This document shows positions 1-7,137 of a stretch of 9,780 nt of DNA, one piece after another. Source of the DNA: Desulfonatronospira sp. (GTDB taxonomy: Bacteria; Desulfobacterota; Desulfovibrionia; Desulfovibrionales; Desulfonatronovibrionaceae); assembly GCA_007127015.1 (NCBI GenBank), contig SLAE01000077.1:1-9780 (forward strand). Reading direction: 5' to 3'. Numbering within the stretch: the stretch's first letter is position 1; each line of letters begins with the position of its first letter. The position numbers and the translations under genes were made by a program. A model generated the notes under the pieces. The model saw only the letters and a list, made by a program, of their open reading frames with translations. It was not told the DNA's origin and made no database searches.

Positions 1-408
1 GCAGAACGTATGCTTCGCCGCTTTTGTGTGCAGACCGGAAAGAAGATTCAGGGTTTCTCAGAATCATCACTACGCATTCTGGAGGGCTATCACTTCCCAG
101 GCAATGTACGTGAACTGCAAAACACTGTGGAAAGAGCAGTAACTTTTTGCGACGGCAAGGAAATACTGCCCAGGCATCTTCCTGCCAGGATCAGGGAGAA
201 TCAGTCCCAAAACCAGGAACGCTGCCTTTCAGGTACATCTCTTAACATCCTTTACGACCAGAGCCTGCCTCCACTGGTGGAAATCGAGCAAAGATATATC
301 AGACACGTTCTGGACAGGGTGGGCGGCAACAAACGAAGAGCAGCCTCCATACTGGGCATTGGCCGCCGTACTCTTTACCGCAGACTTGGGGAGGAAAGCA
401 GCGACTGA
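1..408 (+). CDS. Sigma-54-dependent transcriptional activator (NtrC family), C-terminal part only
   Basis: This is the 3' end of a bacterial enhancer-binding protein that activates RNA polymerase carrying sigma-54 by ATP hydrolysis. Its 5' end lies outside the window; the frame is open from base 1, so the ATG at 10 is an internal Met. Visible are the last part of the AAA+ domain with the family's GNVREL motif (bases 100-117, in the context FPGNVRELQNTVERAV), a polar linker, and a C-terminal Fis-type helix-turn-helix of about 40 residues (roughly bases 280-390, containing GGNKRRAASILGIGRRTLYRRL in two segments: GGNKRRAASILG, then IGRRTLYRRL). The N-terminal sensory domain is not visible, so it cannot be told whether this is a response regulator with a receiver domain or a PAS/GAF type. 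A near-consensus sigma-54 promoter lies 124 bases after the stop and is a natural target. Family assignment is secure; target and signal are inferred or unknown. Confidence 0.95.
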   Translation, partial: AERMLRRFCVQTGKKIQGFSESSLRILEGYHFPGNVRELQNTVERAVTFCDGKEILPRHLPARIRENQSQNQERCLSGTSLNILYDQSLPPLVEIEQRYIRHVLDRVGGNKRRAASILGIGRRTLYRRLGEESSD

Positions 409-426
409 TCAGCTTTAAAAAAACCA

Positions 427-458
427 TGTGTCATAAATGCACAACTTTCATTCTGAAA
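427..458. promoter_or_regulatory. Candidate upstream activator sites for the sigma-54 promoter
   Basis: Two imperfect dyads lie close together. The first is TGTGTCATAAATGCACA (427-443), in which TGTG(T)CAT faces ATGCACA with one extra base. The second is TTTCA-TTC-TGAAA (446-458), with perfect 5-base arms. They sit about 100-130 bases upstream of the predicted start near 559, the usual distance for enhancer sites bound by NtrC-family activators. The rest of the 409-592 gap shows no other clear signal apart from the promoter. Binding by the neighbouring regulator is inference; short dyads in AT-rich DNA also arise by chance. Confidence 0.3.
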
Positions 459-532
459 CTATTTTCCTGCTCAATATTTACAAGCCTGCGGATCGCCCTT
501 CTGATGAGTGATTATGGAGAAAATAAACTTTC

Positions 533-548
533 TGGCATGGCTGTTGCT
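533..548 (+). promoter_or_regulatory. Sigma-54 (-24/-12) promoter
   Basis: The sequence TGGCATGGCTGTTGCT matches the sigma-54 consensus TGGCACG-N4-TTGCW at 11 of the 12 specified bases (C to T at one position). The invariant GG is at 534-535 and GC at 546-547, with the required 10 bases between them. The predicted start is about base 559, giving a 5' leader of roughly 34 bases that contains the strong Shine-Dalgarno of the next gene. The gene just upstream encodes a sigma-54 activator, which raises the likelihood that this is real. Confidence 0.75.
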
Positions 549-592
549 GAAAACTGAACAACTTTTCGTAACTCTATAAACAGGAGGTTTTA

Positions 593-1027
593 ATGATTAA
601 GAGAGTTTGTTCAAGTTTTGCAGTTTTAACAGCAGCCTTTATGCTCATCATGGGAATGGGCCTTAAAGCAGGAGCGCAGCAGGAATACCAGCAGGAATAT
701 CAGCCTGAAGGTCAACATCAGGAATATCAGCAGCAGATGATGCAGCAGCAGGCTCCTGAAATCGAACTCAGTGAGCAGGAACTGGATAAAGTTGCCGAAG
801 CATACAAAGCGGTCACCGAGGTTCGGGAACAGTTCCAGAATGAGCTTGGCGAAGTTACTGACCCGGAAAGAGCCCAGGAACTCCAGGAGCAGGCCGGGCA
901 GGAAATGGTCGAGGCTGTTGAGGCTCAGGGAGTGGATGTTCAGACCTATAACCAGGTCATGGAAGCCGCCCAGGTTGACGAGGAACTTAGAAACGAGCTT
1001 TTGGAAAGACTTGAGGGAATGTACTAG
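593..1027 (+). CDS. Secreted DUF4168-family protein
   Basis: This encodes a 144-residue exported protein. Residues 1-28 form a signal peptide: the basic start MIKR, a hydrophobic core, and a likely signal peptidase I site after Ala-Gly-Ala (26-28). Residues 29-53 are a Gln-rich low-complexity stretch with the motif QEYQ repeated three times, encoded by near-identical CAG-CAG-GAA-TAY units. Residues about 57-142 look like the DUF4168 helical domain: the pattern ELSEQELDKVAEAYKAV, a run of E/Q-rich helix, then VDVQTYNQVMEAAQVDEEL. That domain occurs in periplasmic proteins of cyanobacteria and proteobacteria and has no established function. The start is fixed by AGGAGG at 582-587, six bases before the ATG. 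It is first in a two-gene unit with the lipoprotein 24 bases downstream. A role in envelope stress or surface biology is only inferred from export and sigma-54 control. Confidence 0.85.
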   Translation: MIKRVCSSFAVLTAAFMLIMGMGLKAGAQQEYQQEYQPEGQHQEYQQQMMQQQAPEIELSEQELDKVAEAYKAVTEVREQFQNELGEVTDPERAQELQEQAGQEMVEAVEAQGVDVQTYNQVMEAAQVDEELRNELLERLEGMY

Positions 1028-1051
1028 CAGATAAAAACAAGGAGCTTTTCC

Positions 1052-1267
1052 ATGTGGTTTAAATATCTAATATTTTCAATGATTCTTACTCTGATGCTCG
1101 GTTTTTCACTGGGATGTGAACCTGAACAAGAGCCCTATGAAGATCCCGGAGCTCCTGACGGTTTTGAAGAGCCAGGACCACCTCCTGAGGATGGTTATGG
1201 CCCGCCTGAAGAATATTCACCTCCGGAAGATCCTTATGAACAGCGCGGAGAAGAACCAGGCTTTTAA
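1052..1267 (+). CDS. Small acidic proline-rich lipoprotein
   Basis: This encodes a 71-residue protein. Residues 4-21 are hydrophobic and end in SLGC, a permissible lipobox with Cys22 as the lipidation site. The mature 50 residues are almost only Pro, Glu, Asp, Gly and Tyr, with repeated PPED/PPEE-like units, and are probably unstructured. I recognise no domain. The start is supported by AAGGAG (1039-1044) seven bases before the ATG. Residue +2 after Cys is Glu rather than Asp, so by the E. coli rule the protein would go to the outer membrane. Transcription is presumably shared with the DUF4168 gene 24 bases upstream, and a strong terminator follows. A lipid-anchored acidic tether or spacer is conceivable but not shown. 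Confidence 0.72.
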   Translation: MWFKYLIFSMILTLMLGFSLGCEPEQEPYEDPGAPDGFEEPGPPPEDGYGPPEEYSPPEDPYEQRGEEPGF

Positions 1268-1304
1268 AGATATTCGCACTTTCATTTGAAATCCTACTAT
1301 CCTT

Positions 1305-1350
1305 AGAGATCCTTGAGGTTGATTATAAAGCCTCAGGGATCTCTTTATTT
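1305..1350 (+). terminator. Rho-independent terminator of the DUF4168-lipoprotein unit
   Basis: Left arm AGAGATCCTTGAGG (1305-1318) pairs with CCTCAGGGATCTCT (1331-1344) over 14 base pairs, with one G-U wobble and a 12-base loop. The tract TTTATTT follows at once. It sits 38 bases after the lipoprotein stop and closes the unit begun by the sigma-54 promoter. Confidence 0.9.
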
Positions 1351-1423
1351 ATGGGGCTTAATCAAAAGCGACACAACTGATTCTAACCCAGTAACGGAAT
1401 AATGATTTGCGCAATCTGCAAGG

Positions 1424-1496
1424 CACAGCTTTACCGGTTCAGCAGTTTCAGCATCCGGAAATAAAGAATTTCCGGATGGAAACTAAATATGCTGTG
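1424..1496. repeat. Long bulged hairpin in a gene-free gap
   Basis: The gap 1351-1657 holds no credible gene. Its strongest signal is a perfect 11-bp inverted repeat CATCCGGAAAT (1452-1462) / ATTTCCGGATG (1468-1478) with a 5-base loop. After a 2-base bulge it continues as AGTTTC (1444-1449) pairing with GAAACT (1479-1484). Outside this, CAGC (1440-1443), or alternatively CACAGC (1424-1429), can pair with GCTGTG (1491-1496). No U-run follows on either strand, so it does not look like an ordinary terminator. It could be part of a structured RNA, a processing site or an isolated palindromic element; the function is unknown. Confidence 0.6.
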
Positions 1497-1505
1497 ATCA
1501 ATCCT

Positions 1506-1539
1506 TTAGTACGAACCTTCCATTAGTACGGGCCTTCCA
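1506..1539 (+). repeat. 17-bp tandem direct repeat
   Basis: TTAGTACGAACCTTCCA (1506-1522) is followed directly by TTAGTACGGGCCTTCCA (1523-1539), differing only by AA to GG. It lies about 120 bases upstream of the long PHP-like gene. Two head-to-tail copies could be a paired operator site or a small duplication; nothing in the sequence decides between these. Confidence 0.7.
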
Positions 1540-1571
1540 TCAAACCCGCCCGAACTATGCTTGACAAGCAC

Positions 1572-1602
1572 CTGAAAATAGTGATCGATATCTTCTTATA
1601 CT
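1572..1602 (+). promoter_or_regulatory. Possible promoter for the PHP-like membrane protein gene
   Basis: TATACT at 1597-1602 is a good -10 hexamer. The best matching -35 is weak: CTGAAA at 1572-1577, with a 19-base spacer. It would give a leader of about 50 bases before the ATG at 1658. A consensus TTGACA at 1561-1566 lies too far away (30 bases) to pair with it. The call is tentative. Confidence 0.25.
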
Positions 1603-1657
1603 GTTGATACATTTTCATAGACCTGACTCATTTAAACAATTATAAAAATTACCAGGA

Positions 1658-4600
1658 ATGGTTTCTCAAGAATCGATCACATCCAAAGAACTGCAGCGTT
1701 CCAGCATGAGCAGCCCGGAGCAGGAAAGAATTTCCTCGCTTTTTTTTGACAAAAGCGACTACGAACTCCTGCACATGGTCAATGAAGTCTATTCCAGAAA
1801 GGCTTTTCCCGATCAGAAAAAACTGCTCGAACCACATCTTCACCCTCACGGAATCAAGGAAATGGCTGCTCCCAGAGCCCTGCGCGTCGCCTATTCGGTA
1901 ATTCAGCTTCTGGGCTCCCTTGAAGGTGGAGAACGCCAGGACAGGATCAGTGCCTTACGTTCCCTGCGAAATGAAGTTTTATACACCGCATATGGTTCCT
2001 TAAGAATCAATACCGCCCGGGTGCTGGTGGAAATAATGAAAAATCTGGTCCGAAGCCATGGCGATTTCAGGCGTCAGCTTGAACTTGCCAGGGATTTTTC
2101 CATGATTTCTCTAGGCAAACCCCGTCAGGTCCGTGCCGAACTTAAAAAATATCACCTTCTGGAAATGCCCGAAGAATGGAACCAGGTTACCTTTGACGAA
2201 CACGTTCACGATGTGAACACCACCGGACGCAAGTCGCCCACGCACCTGATCATGGATGCCTGGATCAAAGGTATTCGAAGTCTTACCGTCATCTATTATA
2301 ACCACGTAACCAGGGAGGCTGCAGAAGAACTTCTTGAAGCCGCACAGATAATGGACATGGATGTTCAACTGGGAATTGAGTATTCTTTAAAATTCAGAGA
2401 CAAGACCACCCGCATGATATGGGTTCCCAAGGGATTCAGCGAAACAGCCGATTTTATCGACTTCCTGAACACTCCGCGGGTTAAGGAATTTATGGAAAAA
2501 GGACGTGAAATTTCCAGGCTGAACAAAGACTATGTGCTCGACCTTCTGCACTCCTTCAGCCGTCGCCATCTGCCCGAAATAAACCGCAGGCTGGGCATAG
2601 ACATACCCAGGCTGCAGGAAAAGGATTTTCTAAACGCTGTTGGCCTGGGAGAAGTATCTGTACATCATCTGGGCAAATACATTCATGACCGGATATCCGA
2701 GGCTCTGAACCATAAACCCGTCTCCACTAAGGCCGAACAATTAACACCGGCTCAGGAAGCTGCAGACCTGGACACTCGTATACCGGATATTTACGACATC
2801 ATAGAAAACTATCTGAGACCCGCTCAAAATCCTGACGTAACAAGCATCTATGAAATTTCCGAGCTTCCTGAAATTTTGACCCTCACCCTTGCTGAGCTGG
2901 CTGAACGGCTTAAAAGCCTGCACTCAAATTCGAATGTTATTCTCAACCTGTGTGATCTAAAAGCTGAAGATGTAGTTGAGATTCTGTTTGATTGTCAGGG
3001 CATGATCACCCACCTGGAAATTTTAAACCTGAAAAACCAGGTGCTCGGCCGTGAACACGACAAAGAAAGAATCATCAATCTGCAAAACGCCATAAATGCA
3101 GGCAACGTAATCAAACTGAAAAAACACCTGTCTGAACTGATAGGAGAAGTAGAGAACAATAACACTCTTGAGTCTTCGCGCAGGGATAAACTGGTTGAAA
3201 TTCTCTGCGAGATATCCACACTGCAGTCCTTCTACAAAAACAGACCTTTGAGGGGATGCATCGGTTCTGACTCCACAGGGCGTTCAGGGCGTGTATACGG
3301 GATGGGCCTTGTTCTGACCGAATCGCTTCCGAAAAGCGCCCGAAAGCAGCTGCAGAGCTACAAGGATCGTGCTTATCACAGCCTTGATGTGGGGGTGGAA
3401 TCGCTGATCAAGGACACTTACGTTCCAAAAATCCGATACAACTATCTGGCCGCGGGCATGGCCAGCGCTTTCAGAAAAATTCCGGGGCTGAGCCGCCTGG
3501 AATATCAACGTCTCAGGGAATGGTCTATCCAGGAGTATTTCATCCTTTCTCCGAAAAAGAGCAACATTTTCACACTGGGAGGAATTCAATCCACCCCTCT
3601 ATCATCGGTAAGTCGAGCAGGCCCTGACAGAAACCGCGGATGGTCTCTTTCCCGGCTTAAATATCTGAATACCAGGATTAAGATCCTGGCCAAGATAGGC
3701 ATAGGTTTCATTCCGGCCTTTCTGACCTTTTTACTAACCCATGAATGGTGGCTGCTCATCTACTTCGGAGCTGTGATCTGGTTTGGGATAACAGGAATCC
3801 GCAACGTGATCCAGTCCATAATGGGCTGCGGAGGCATCAACCGCCCTTCCCTGGCCAAATGGAGCACGTTTGTCAGCTGGGACAGGTTTGCCGATTCACT
3901 TATGTATACCGGCTTTTCAGTTCCACTCCTTGATTTTATTTTGAAGACCATGATCCTGGACAGGGGACTGGATATGACTGTGGCCACACATCCGCTCGTT
4001 GTGTACACCACGATTTCCCTGGTCAACGGTATGTACCTGTCCACCCACAACTATTTTCGCGGCCTGCCCAGGACCGCGATCATCGGCAATTTCTTCCGCA
4101 GCATTCTGGCTATTCCTCTGGCTTTACTGTTCAACATGATAGCAGCAGGCATACTGGGCCTGATGGGAGTGGTCGCGGTTGACCGCATTCTCCAGCAGTG
4201 GGCGGCCATAATTTCCAAGCTTGCTTCTGATACAGTTGCCGGCGTAATTGAAGGACTTGCGGACAGGGCCTTGTACATCCGGCGCAGAATAATGGACTAC
4301 AGAAGCAAATTCCAGCAGCTGTTCAACACCTATGCCTATTTAGAGATGCTCTTTCCCATGGACGATGTACTCGATCTTCTGGAATCAACCCGGGAGCTCA
4401 TGCTGACCATTGAATACGAAAAAAGAGACATGGTGAACATCATCATCGTCAATGCCCTGGATCTCATGTATTTCTGGATGTACCAGCCAAGAGCAAAGGG
4501 AGTTCTCAAGCAGCTTTTCAGACGTATGACCCGGGAAGAGCGCAAAGTTATCCTTTTGTCCCAGCATGTTCTTTTTCGAGAGCAAAGAATAAGCAGACTG

Positions 4601-4801
4601 CTGGTGGAAGGTATTATCGGCAAAAATTTTGCCCGGGCCCTTTCTTTTTATCTTGACCACTGGCAGCAGTATATGGAGGAAATTGAAGATGTGGCCAACA
4701 AATATCCTCCTGTTCAGGATGACGTAAAGAAACATTCCATGATAGAAGCCATGTACCAGCCTACTTCGGACAATTTGAACAGACCTCTGGATATTCGCTG
4801 A
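1658..4801 (+). CDS. Large PHP-like domain membrane protein of unknown function
   Basis: This encodes a 1047-residue protein. Residues 1-170 are a charged helical region. Residues about 178-245 resemble the start of a PHP (polymerase and histidinol phosphatase) barrel: D180-x-H182-x-H184, then SP..L...A...GI..L.V, NH at 215-216 and GIE at 239-241. Residues about 424-545 look like later strands of such a barrel (THLEILNLKN at 451-460) and end with GSDST at 536-540 where PHP enzymes carry their last metal motif. That motif has Thr in place of His, so metal binding may be incomplete. From about 676 the protein is hydrophobic in several stretches (roughly 679-694, 697-714, 777-796, 813-841), then helical and charged to the end (846-1047). 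There is no signal peptide. The ATG is the only start after the in-frame stop at 1643; its Shine-Dalgarno is poor (AGGA one base away), so translation may be weak. I recognise no named family for the whole protein. Phosphoesterase activity is only a possibility. Confidence 0.7.
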   Translation: MVSQESITSKELQRSSMSSPEQERISSLFFDKSDYELLHMVNEVYSRKAFPDQKKLLEPHLHPHGIKEMAAPRALRVAYSVIQLLGSLEGGERQDRISALRSLRNEVLYTAYGSLRINTARVLVEIMKNLVRSHGDFRRQLELARDFSMISLGKPRQVRAELKKYHLLEMPEEWNQVTFDEHVHDVNTTGRKSPTHLIMDAWIKGIRSLTVIYYNHVTREAAEELLEAAQIMDMDVQLGIEYSLKFRDKTTRMIWVPKGFSETADFIDFLNTPRVKEFMEKGREISRLNKDYVLDLLHSFSRRHLPEINRRLGIDIPRLQEKDFLNAVGLGEVSVHHLGKYIHDRISEALNHKPVSTKAEQLTPAQEAADLDTRIPDIYDIIENYLRPAQNPDVTSIYEISELPEILTLTLAELAERLKSLHSNSNVILNLCDLKAEDVVEILFDCQGMITHLEILNLKNQVLGREHDKERIINLQNAINAGNVIKLKKHLSELIGEVENNNTLESSRRDKLVEILCEISTLQSFYKNRPLRGCIGSDSTGRSGRVYGMGLVLTESLPKSARKQLQSYKDRAYHSLDVGVESLIKDTYVPKIRYNYLAAGMASAFRKIPGLSRLEYQRLREWSIQEYFILSPKKSNIFTLGGIQSTPLSSVSRAGPDRNRGWSLSRLKYLNTRIKILAKIGIGFIPAFLTFLLTHEWWLLIYFGAVIWFGITGIRNVIQSIMGCGGINRPSLAKWSTFVSWDRFADSLMYTGFSVPLLDFILKTMILDRGLDMTVATHPLVVYTTISLVNGMYLSTHNYFRGLPRTAIIGNFFRSILAIPLALLFNMIAAGILGLMGVVAVDRILQQWAAIISKLASDTVAGVIEGLADRALYIRRRIMDYRSKFQQLFNTYAYLEMLFPMDDVLDLLESTRELMLTIEYEKRDMVNIIIVNALDLMYFWMYQPRAKGVLKQLFRRMTREERKVILLSQHVLFREQRISRLLVEGIIGKNFARALSFYLDHWQQYMEEIEDVANKYPPVQDDVKKHSMIEAMYQPTSDNLNRPLDIR

Positions 4802-4901
4802 TCAATGCGGCAACAACCTGTTTAATGCAAATAGAATTTCAGGAGGCCTTTCTATATATATCAGCATGAACAAGGTTGCCACATCAGTTCAGATACATTA
4901 C

Positions 4902-4934
4902 TGTAAATAAAACAATGAAAATTTTTATTTTACA
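4902..4934. repeat. AT-rich inverted repeat upstream of asmA-family gene
   Basis: TGTAAATAAAA (4902-4912) pairs with TTTTATTTTACA (4923-4934) over 11 base pairs with one bulged base and a 10-base spacer. It lies in the 207-base gap between the PHP-like gene and the asmA-family gene. It may be an operator or a weak terminator; the nearly GC-free stem argues against an efficient one. No convincing -35/-10 pair is visible in this gap. Confidence 0.5.
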
Positions 4935-5008
4935 TTTGCGCCATCAGTGGGAAATATCGTTAAGGGATGGTCTTTTGGATTAATTTTACTAAGCGAGGTT
5001 AGCGGTAT

Positions 5009-6949
5009 ATGATGAGAGCAATAAAGATTCTTGTTACACTGGCAGCTGTCCTGCTTGTTCTGCTGATCATTTTGATGGTCAGCATCCCTCATATTATAGA
5101 TTTCAACGAACACAAGGATGAGCTTGAGGCGGCCATACACAGGACCACAGGTTATGAAGTAAGACTGATCGGTGATATTGAGCTGGCCTTTGTTCCGTGG
5201 CTGATCATCAATACAGGTGAGGCCGCTGTTGCTAACCCGCCAGGTTTTGAACCGGACAATCTGGCTTCGGTACGCGAACTGCAGGCAAGACTCAGAGTTT
5301 TTCCTTTGCTTATGGGAAGGATTGAAATGGAACGCATAATTTTACATGGCCTTGATTTAAAGCTGATTAAGGACCAGGACGGCAGACCAAATTGGGTTGT
5401 CGCTGAGCGGGAAATGTCGAAAAAGAACACTTCCGGTCTGGCTTGGGCTGATGAAGCCGATACTCAGCAAGAAACATCCCGCCGCATGCGGATCCCTGAA
5501 ATGGACATCGCCGGTCTGGAAATGCTCGATGCCAATATTTCCTACCAAGACCTTGCTACGGGTCAGCATATAATGATTACCGATCTTAATCTGGATTCCG
5601 GAAGAATAACCCAGGAGGAACCTTTTGAAGTCACGGCCGACTGGAACATGACCAACTTCGAGCCCAGGCTTGACGGCCGATTCAGTCTGACAACCACAGC
5701 TCTGCTGACAGAAAATCAATCTCGCATCCTGTTGACGGACACGGTACTGGACATGGACCTGGAGGGCGATCCTCTTCCTGAACCCATACATGAGGGCAGA
5801 CTTCAGGCAGACATCGACTATGCTTTTGAAGAGAATGTCCTTGAGATCTCAAACCTCTCACTGCAGGCTTTGGACGGCGAACTGCAAGGTCATGTACTTG
5901 CGGTAAATCTTGATGCGATTCCTGAAATCACTTTTGAGCTTGAGGGCGAAAACTGGGATCTGGACCGGTTGATCAATGCTGAGAACAACTATGAAAACAA
6001 CCCGGAAATCAACCCGACAGACTCAGCAGAACAGGACGCACAAATTCAGGCAGATCAGGACAATGATATTGAAGAAATTGACCTTTCATTTCTGCATGAA
6101 TACAGGCTTGACGGAACAATTTCAATGAGCCAGACCACTGTTTATCAGGCATTGATCGATGAACTCAGCACCACAATACTCTCCGGAGACGGCCGGCTGG
6201 AGCTGTCTCCATTGCAGGCGTTCCTGTATCAGGGCACGCTTGAAGGAAGCGTATTTGTCAGTGATGTCGATGGAGAGGCACATGTAGAGGCTGATTACAC
6301 CCTGAGTGATGTCCAGGTTGGTCCATTGCTGAACGATGTCGCGGATATGGATTTTCTGACCGGCAGAGCGGAAATTATCAGTGATCTCAGGACATTCGGC
6401 ACACATGAAGATATGTTTATCGGCAATCTGTTCGGCAGTATGGTAATGGAGATAAGTGAAGGCACCATAAGGGGCATTGATCTGGATTATGAGATCAGGG
6501 ACGCTTTTGCCAGGGTTTTTGGAGAACAAAGGCCGGTGGAGGATGAGGAAGGTATTACTGAATTTTCCGCTTTCACAGCTACTTATGAAATCGCATCCGG
6601 AATAGCTGTATCCGAGGATCTTTCAATAACCTCTCCGGTTCTTGAGGTACAGGGCGATATGCGCCTGGATCTCCCGGAATCCCATTTAGATTCCAGAAGC
6701 AGAGTCTTTTTGGACGGAGCACTAAAGGAAGAAATCGGTCGGCGTTATGCTCTGCCCGACGCGGGCATACCTCTGCGCATCAGAGGACCTTTTGATGACG
6801 TTCGGGTAACCCTCGACGTGGAGTTTCTTATTGAAGATCTTATCCGTGAAGACGGTGAGCGGCTGCTCAGGGAATTTATGGACCGGATGAGACCTGAAGA
6901 GGAGAATAACGGAATCCAGGATTTTTTAAGAGAAATTATTCCCAGATAG
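5009..6949 (+). CDS. AsmA-family envelope protein
   Basis: This encodes a 646-residue protein with one N-terminal membrane segment (residues about 6-28, after MMRAIK) and a long periplasmic remainder. The N-terminal pattern is that of AsmA proteins: the anchor, then DFNEHKDELEAAIHRTTGYE at 31-50, GDIELAFVPW at 55-64, and FPLLMGRIEMERIILHG at 98-114. The C-terminal third carries the typical AsmA region with GTIRGIDLDYEIRDAF and a final IRGPFDDVRVTLDVE stretch. AsmA-like proteins (with TamB and YhdP) form long beta-rich bridges thought to carry phospholipid between inner and outer membrane; the exact role of this member is not known. The middle is very acidic, with an Asp/Glu/Gln-rich linker around residues 325-355. 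An in-frame TAG at 5000 fixes the start; GAGG at 4995-4998 is its Shine-Dalgarno, with a second Met directly following. Whether it is co-transcribed with the upstream gene (207-base gap) is unclear. Confidence 0.92.
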   Translation: MMRAIKILVTLAAVLLVLLIILMVSIPHIIDFNEHKDELEAAIHRTTGYEVRLIGDIELAFVPWLIINTGEAAVANPPGFEPDNLASVRELQARLRVFPLLMGRIEMERIILHGLDLKLIKDQDGRPNWVVAEREMSKKNTSGLAWADEADTQQETSRRMRIPEMDIAGLEMLDANISYQDLATGQHIMITDLNLDSGRITQEEPFEVTADWNMTNFEPRLDGRFSLTTTALLTENQSRILLTDTVLDMDLEGDPLPEPIHEGRLQADIDYAFEENVLEISNLSLQALDGELQGHVLAVNLDAIPEITFELEGENWDLDRLINAENNYENNPEINPTDSAEQDAQIQADQDNDIEEIDLSFLHEYRLDGTISMSQTTVYQALIDELSTTILSGDGRLELSPLQAFLYQGTLEGSVFVSDVDGEAHVEADYTLSDVQVGPLLNDVADMDFLTGRAEIISDLRTFGTHEDMFIGNLFGSMVMEISEGTIRGIDLDYEIRDAFARVFGEQRPVEDEEGITEFSAFTATYEIASGIAVSEDLSITSPVLEVQGDMRLDLPESHLDSRSRVFLDGALKEEIGRRYALPDAGIPLRIRGPFDDVRVTLDVEFLIEDLIREDGERLLREFMDRMRPEEENNGIQDFLREIIPR

Positions 6950-6979
6950 GGTCAGCTTAATTGATTGCAAAAACATTTC

Positions 6980-7008
6980 GGGCTGGGCTTCGGAGAAGCC
7001 CGCCCTAC
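6980..7008 (-). repeat. REP palindrome, copy 1 (GTAG type)
   Basis: Read on the minus strand it begins GTAG, then GGCGGGCTTC-TCC-GAAGCCCAGCC, an imperfect palindrome with a single bulged base. A 5' GTAG (or GGAG) followed by a GC-rich palindrome is the hallmark of repetitive extragenic palindromes mobilised by RAYT transposases (TnpA-REP). It lies 30 bases after the asmA-family stop, in the convergent gap before dtd, which is the usual REP location. The copy at 7138-7166 has the same orientation. Confidence 0.8.
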
Positions 7009-7048
7009 TCGGAAAACGGATACTTATCTTTTAAGCGCGGATCTAGCA

Positions 7049-7074
7049 GGCCGCCGTTCTCCGAACAGCAGGCC
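7049..7074 (+). repeat. Diverged REP-like hairpin in inverted orientation
   Basis: GGCCGCCGTTC (7049-7059), a TCC loop (7060-7062) and GAACAGCAGGCC (7063-7074) form a palindrome with one bulge and one mismatch. The 11/12-base arms, single bulge and TCC loop copy the architecture of the two flanking REPs, but the loop reads TCC on the plus strand, so it points the opposite way. The GTAG head is not intact (the region reads CTAG). The nine bases AGCAGGCCG also occur twice as a direct repeat (7045-7053, 7067-7075). It is probably a decayed REP unit within a three-part cluster. Confidence 0.5.
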
Positions 7075-7137
7075 GGATAAACTGACACGCTGACTCCCGC
7101 TTATAGCTATAAATATAAATAATTGAAACAATATTTT

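Noticed and set aside
10..12. ATG at base 10 as the start of the regulator gene
   Set aside because: The frame is open to the window edge and the encoded part is only the C-terminal end of an NtrC-type AAA+ protein, so this is an internal Met.
1561..1566. Consensus TTGACA as a -35 box for the 1047-residue gene
   Set aside because: The good -10 hexamer TATACT is 30 bases away, and at 16-18 bases only poor hexamers (such as ATCGAT) are present.
3670..4250. C-terminal membrane part of the 1047-residue protein as a Gcr-type site-specific recombinase relative
   Set aside because: Only a vague similarity in length and hydrophobic pattern came to mind; no catalytic motif could be pointed to.
1649..4735. 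Several antisense frames of 60-116 codons opposite the 1047-residue gene
   Set aside because: They overlap a long continuous coding frame, lack ribosome sites and encode no recognisable protein; they are shadows.
4866..4910. A 14-codon reading frame with AGGAGG upstream (4841-4846)
   Set aside because: The Shine-Dalgarno is about 19 bases from the ATG, too far, and the peptide has no recognisable feature.
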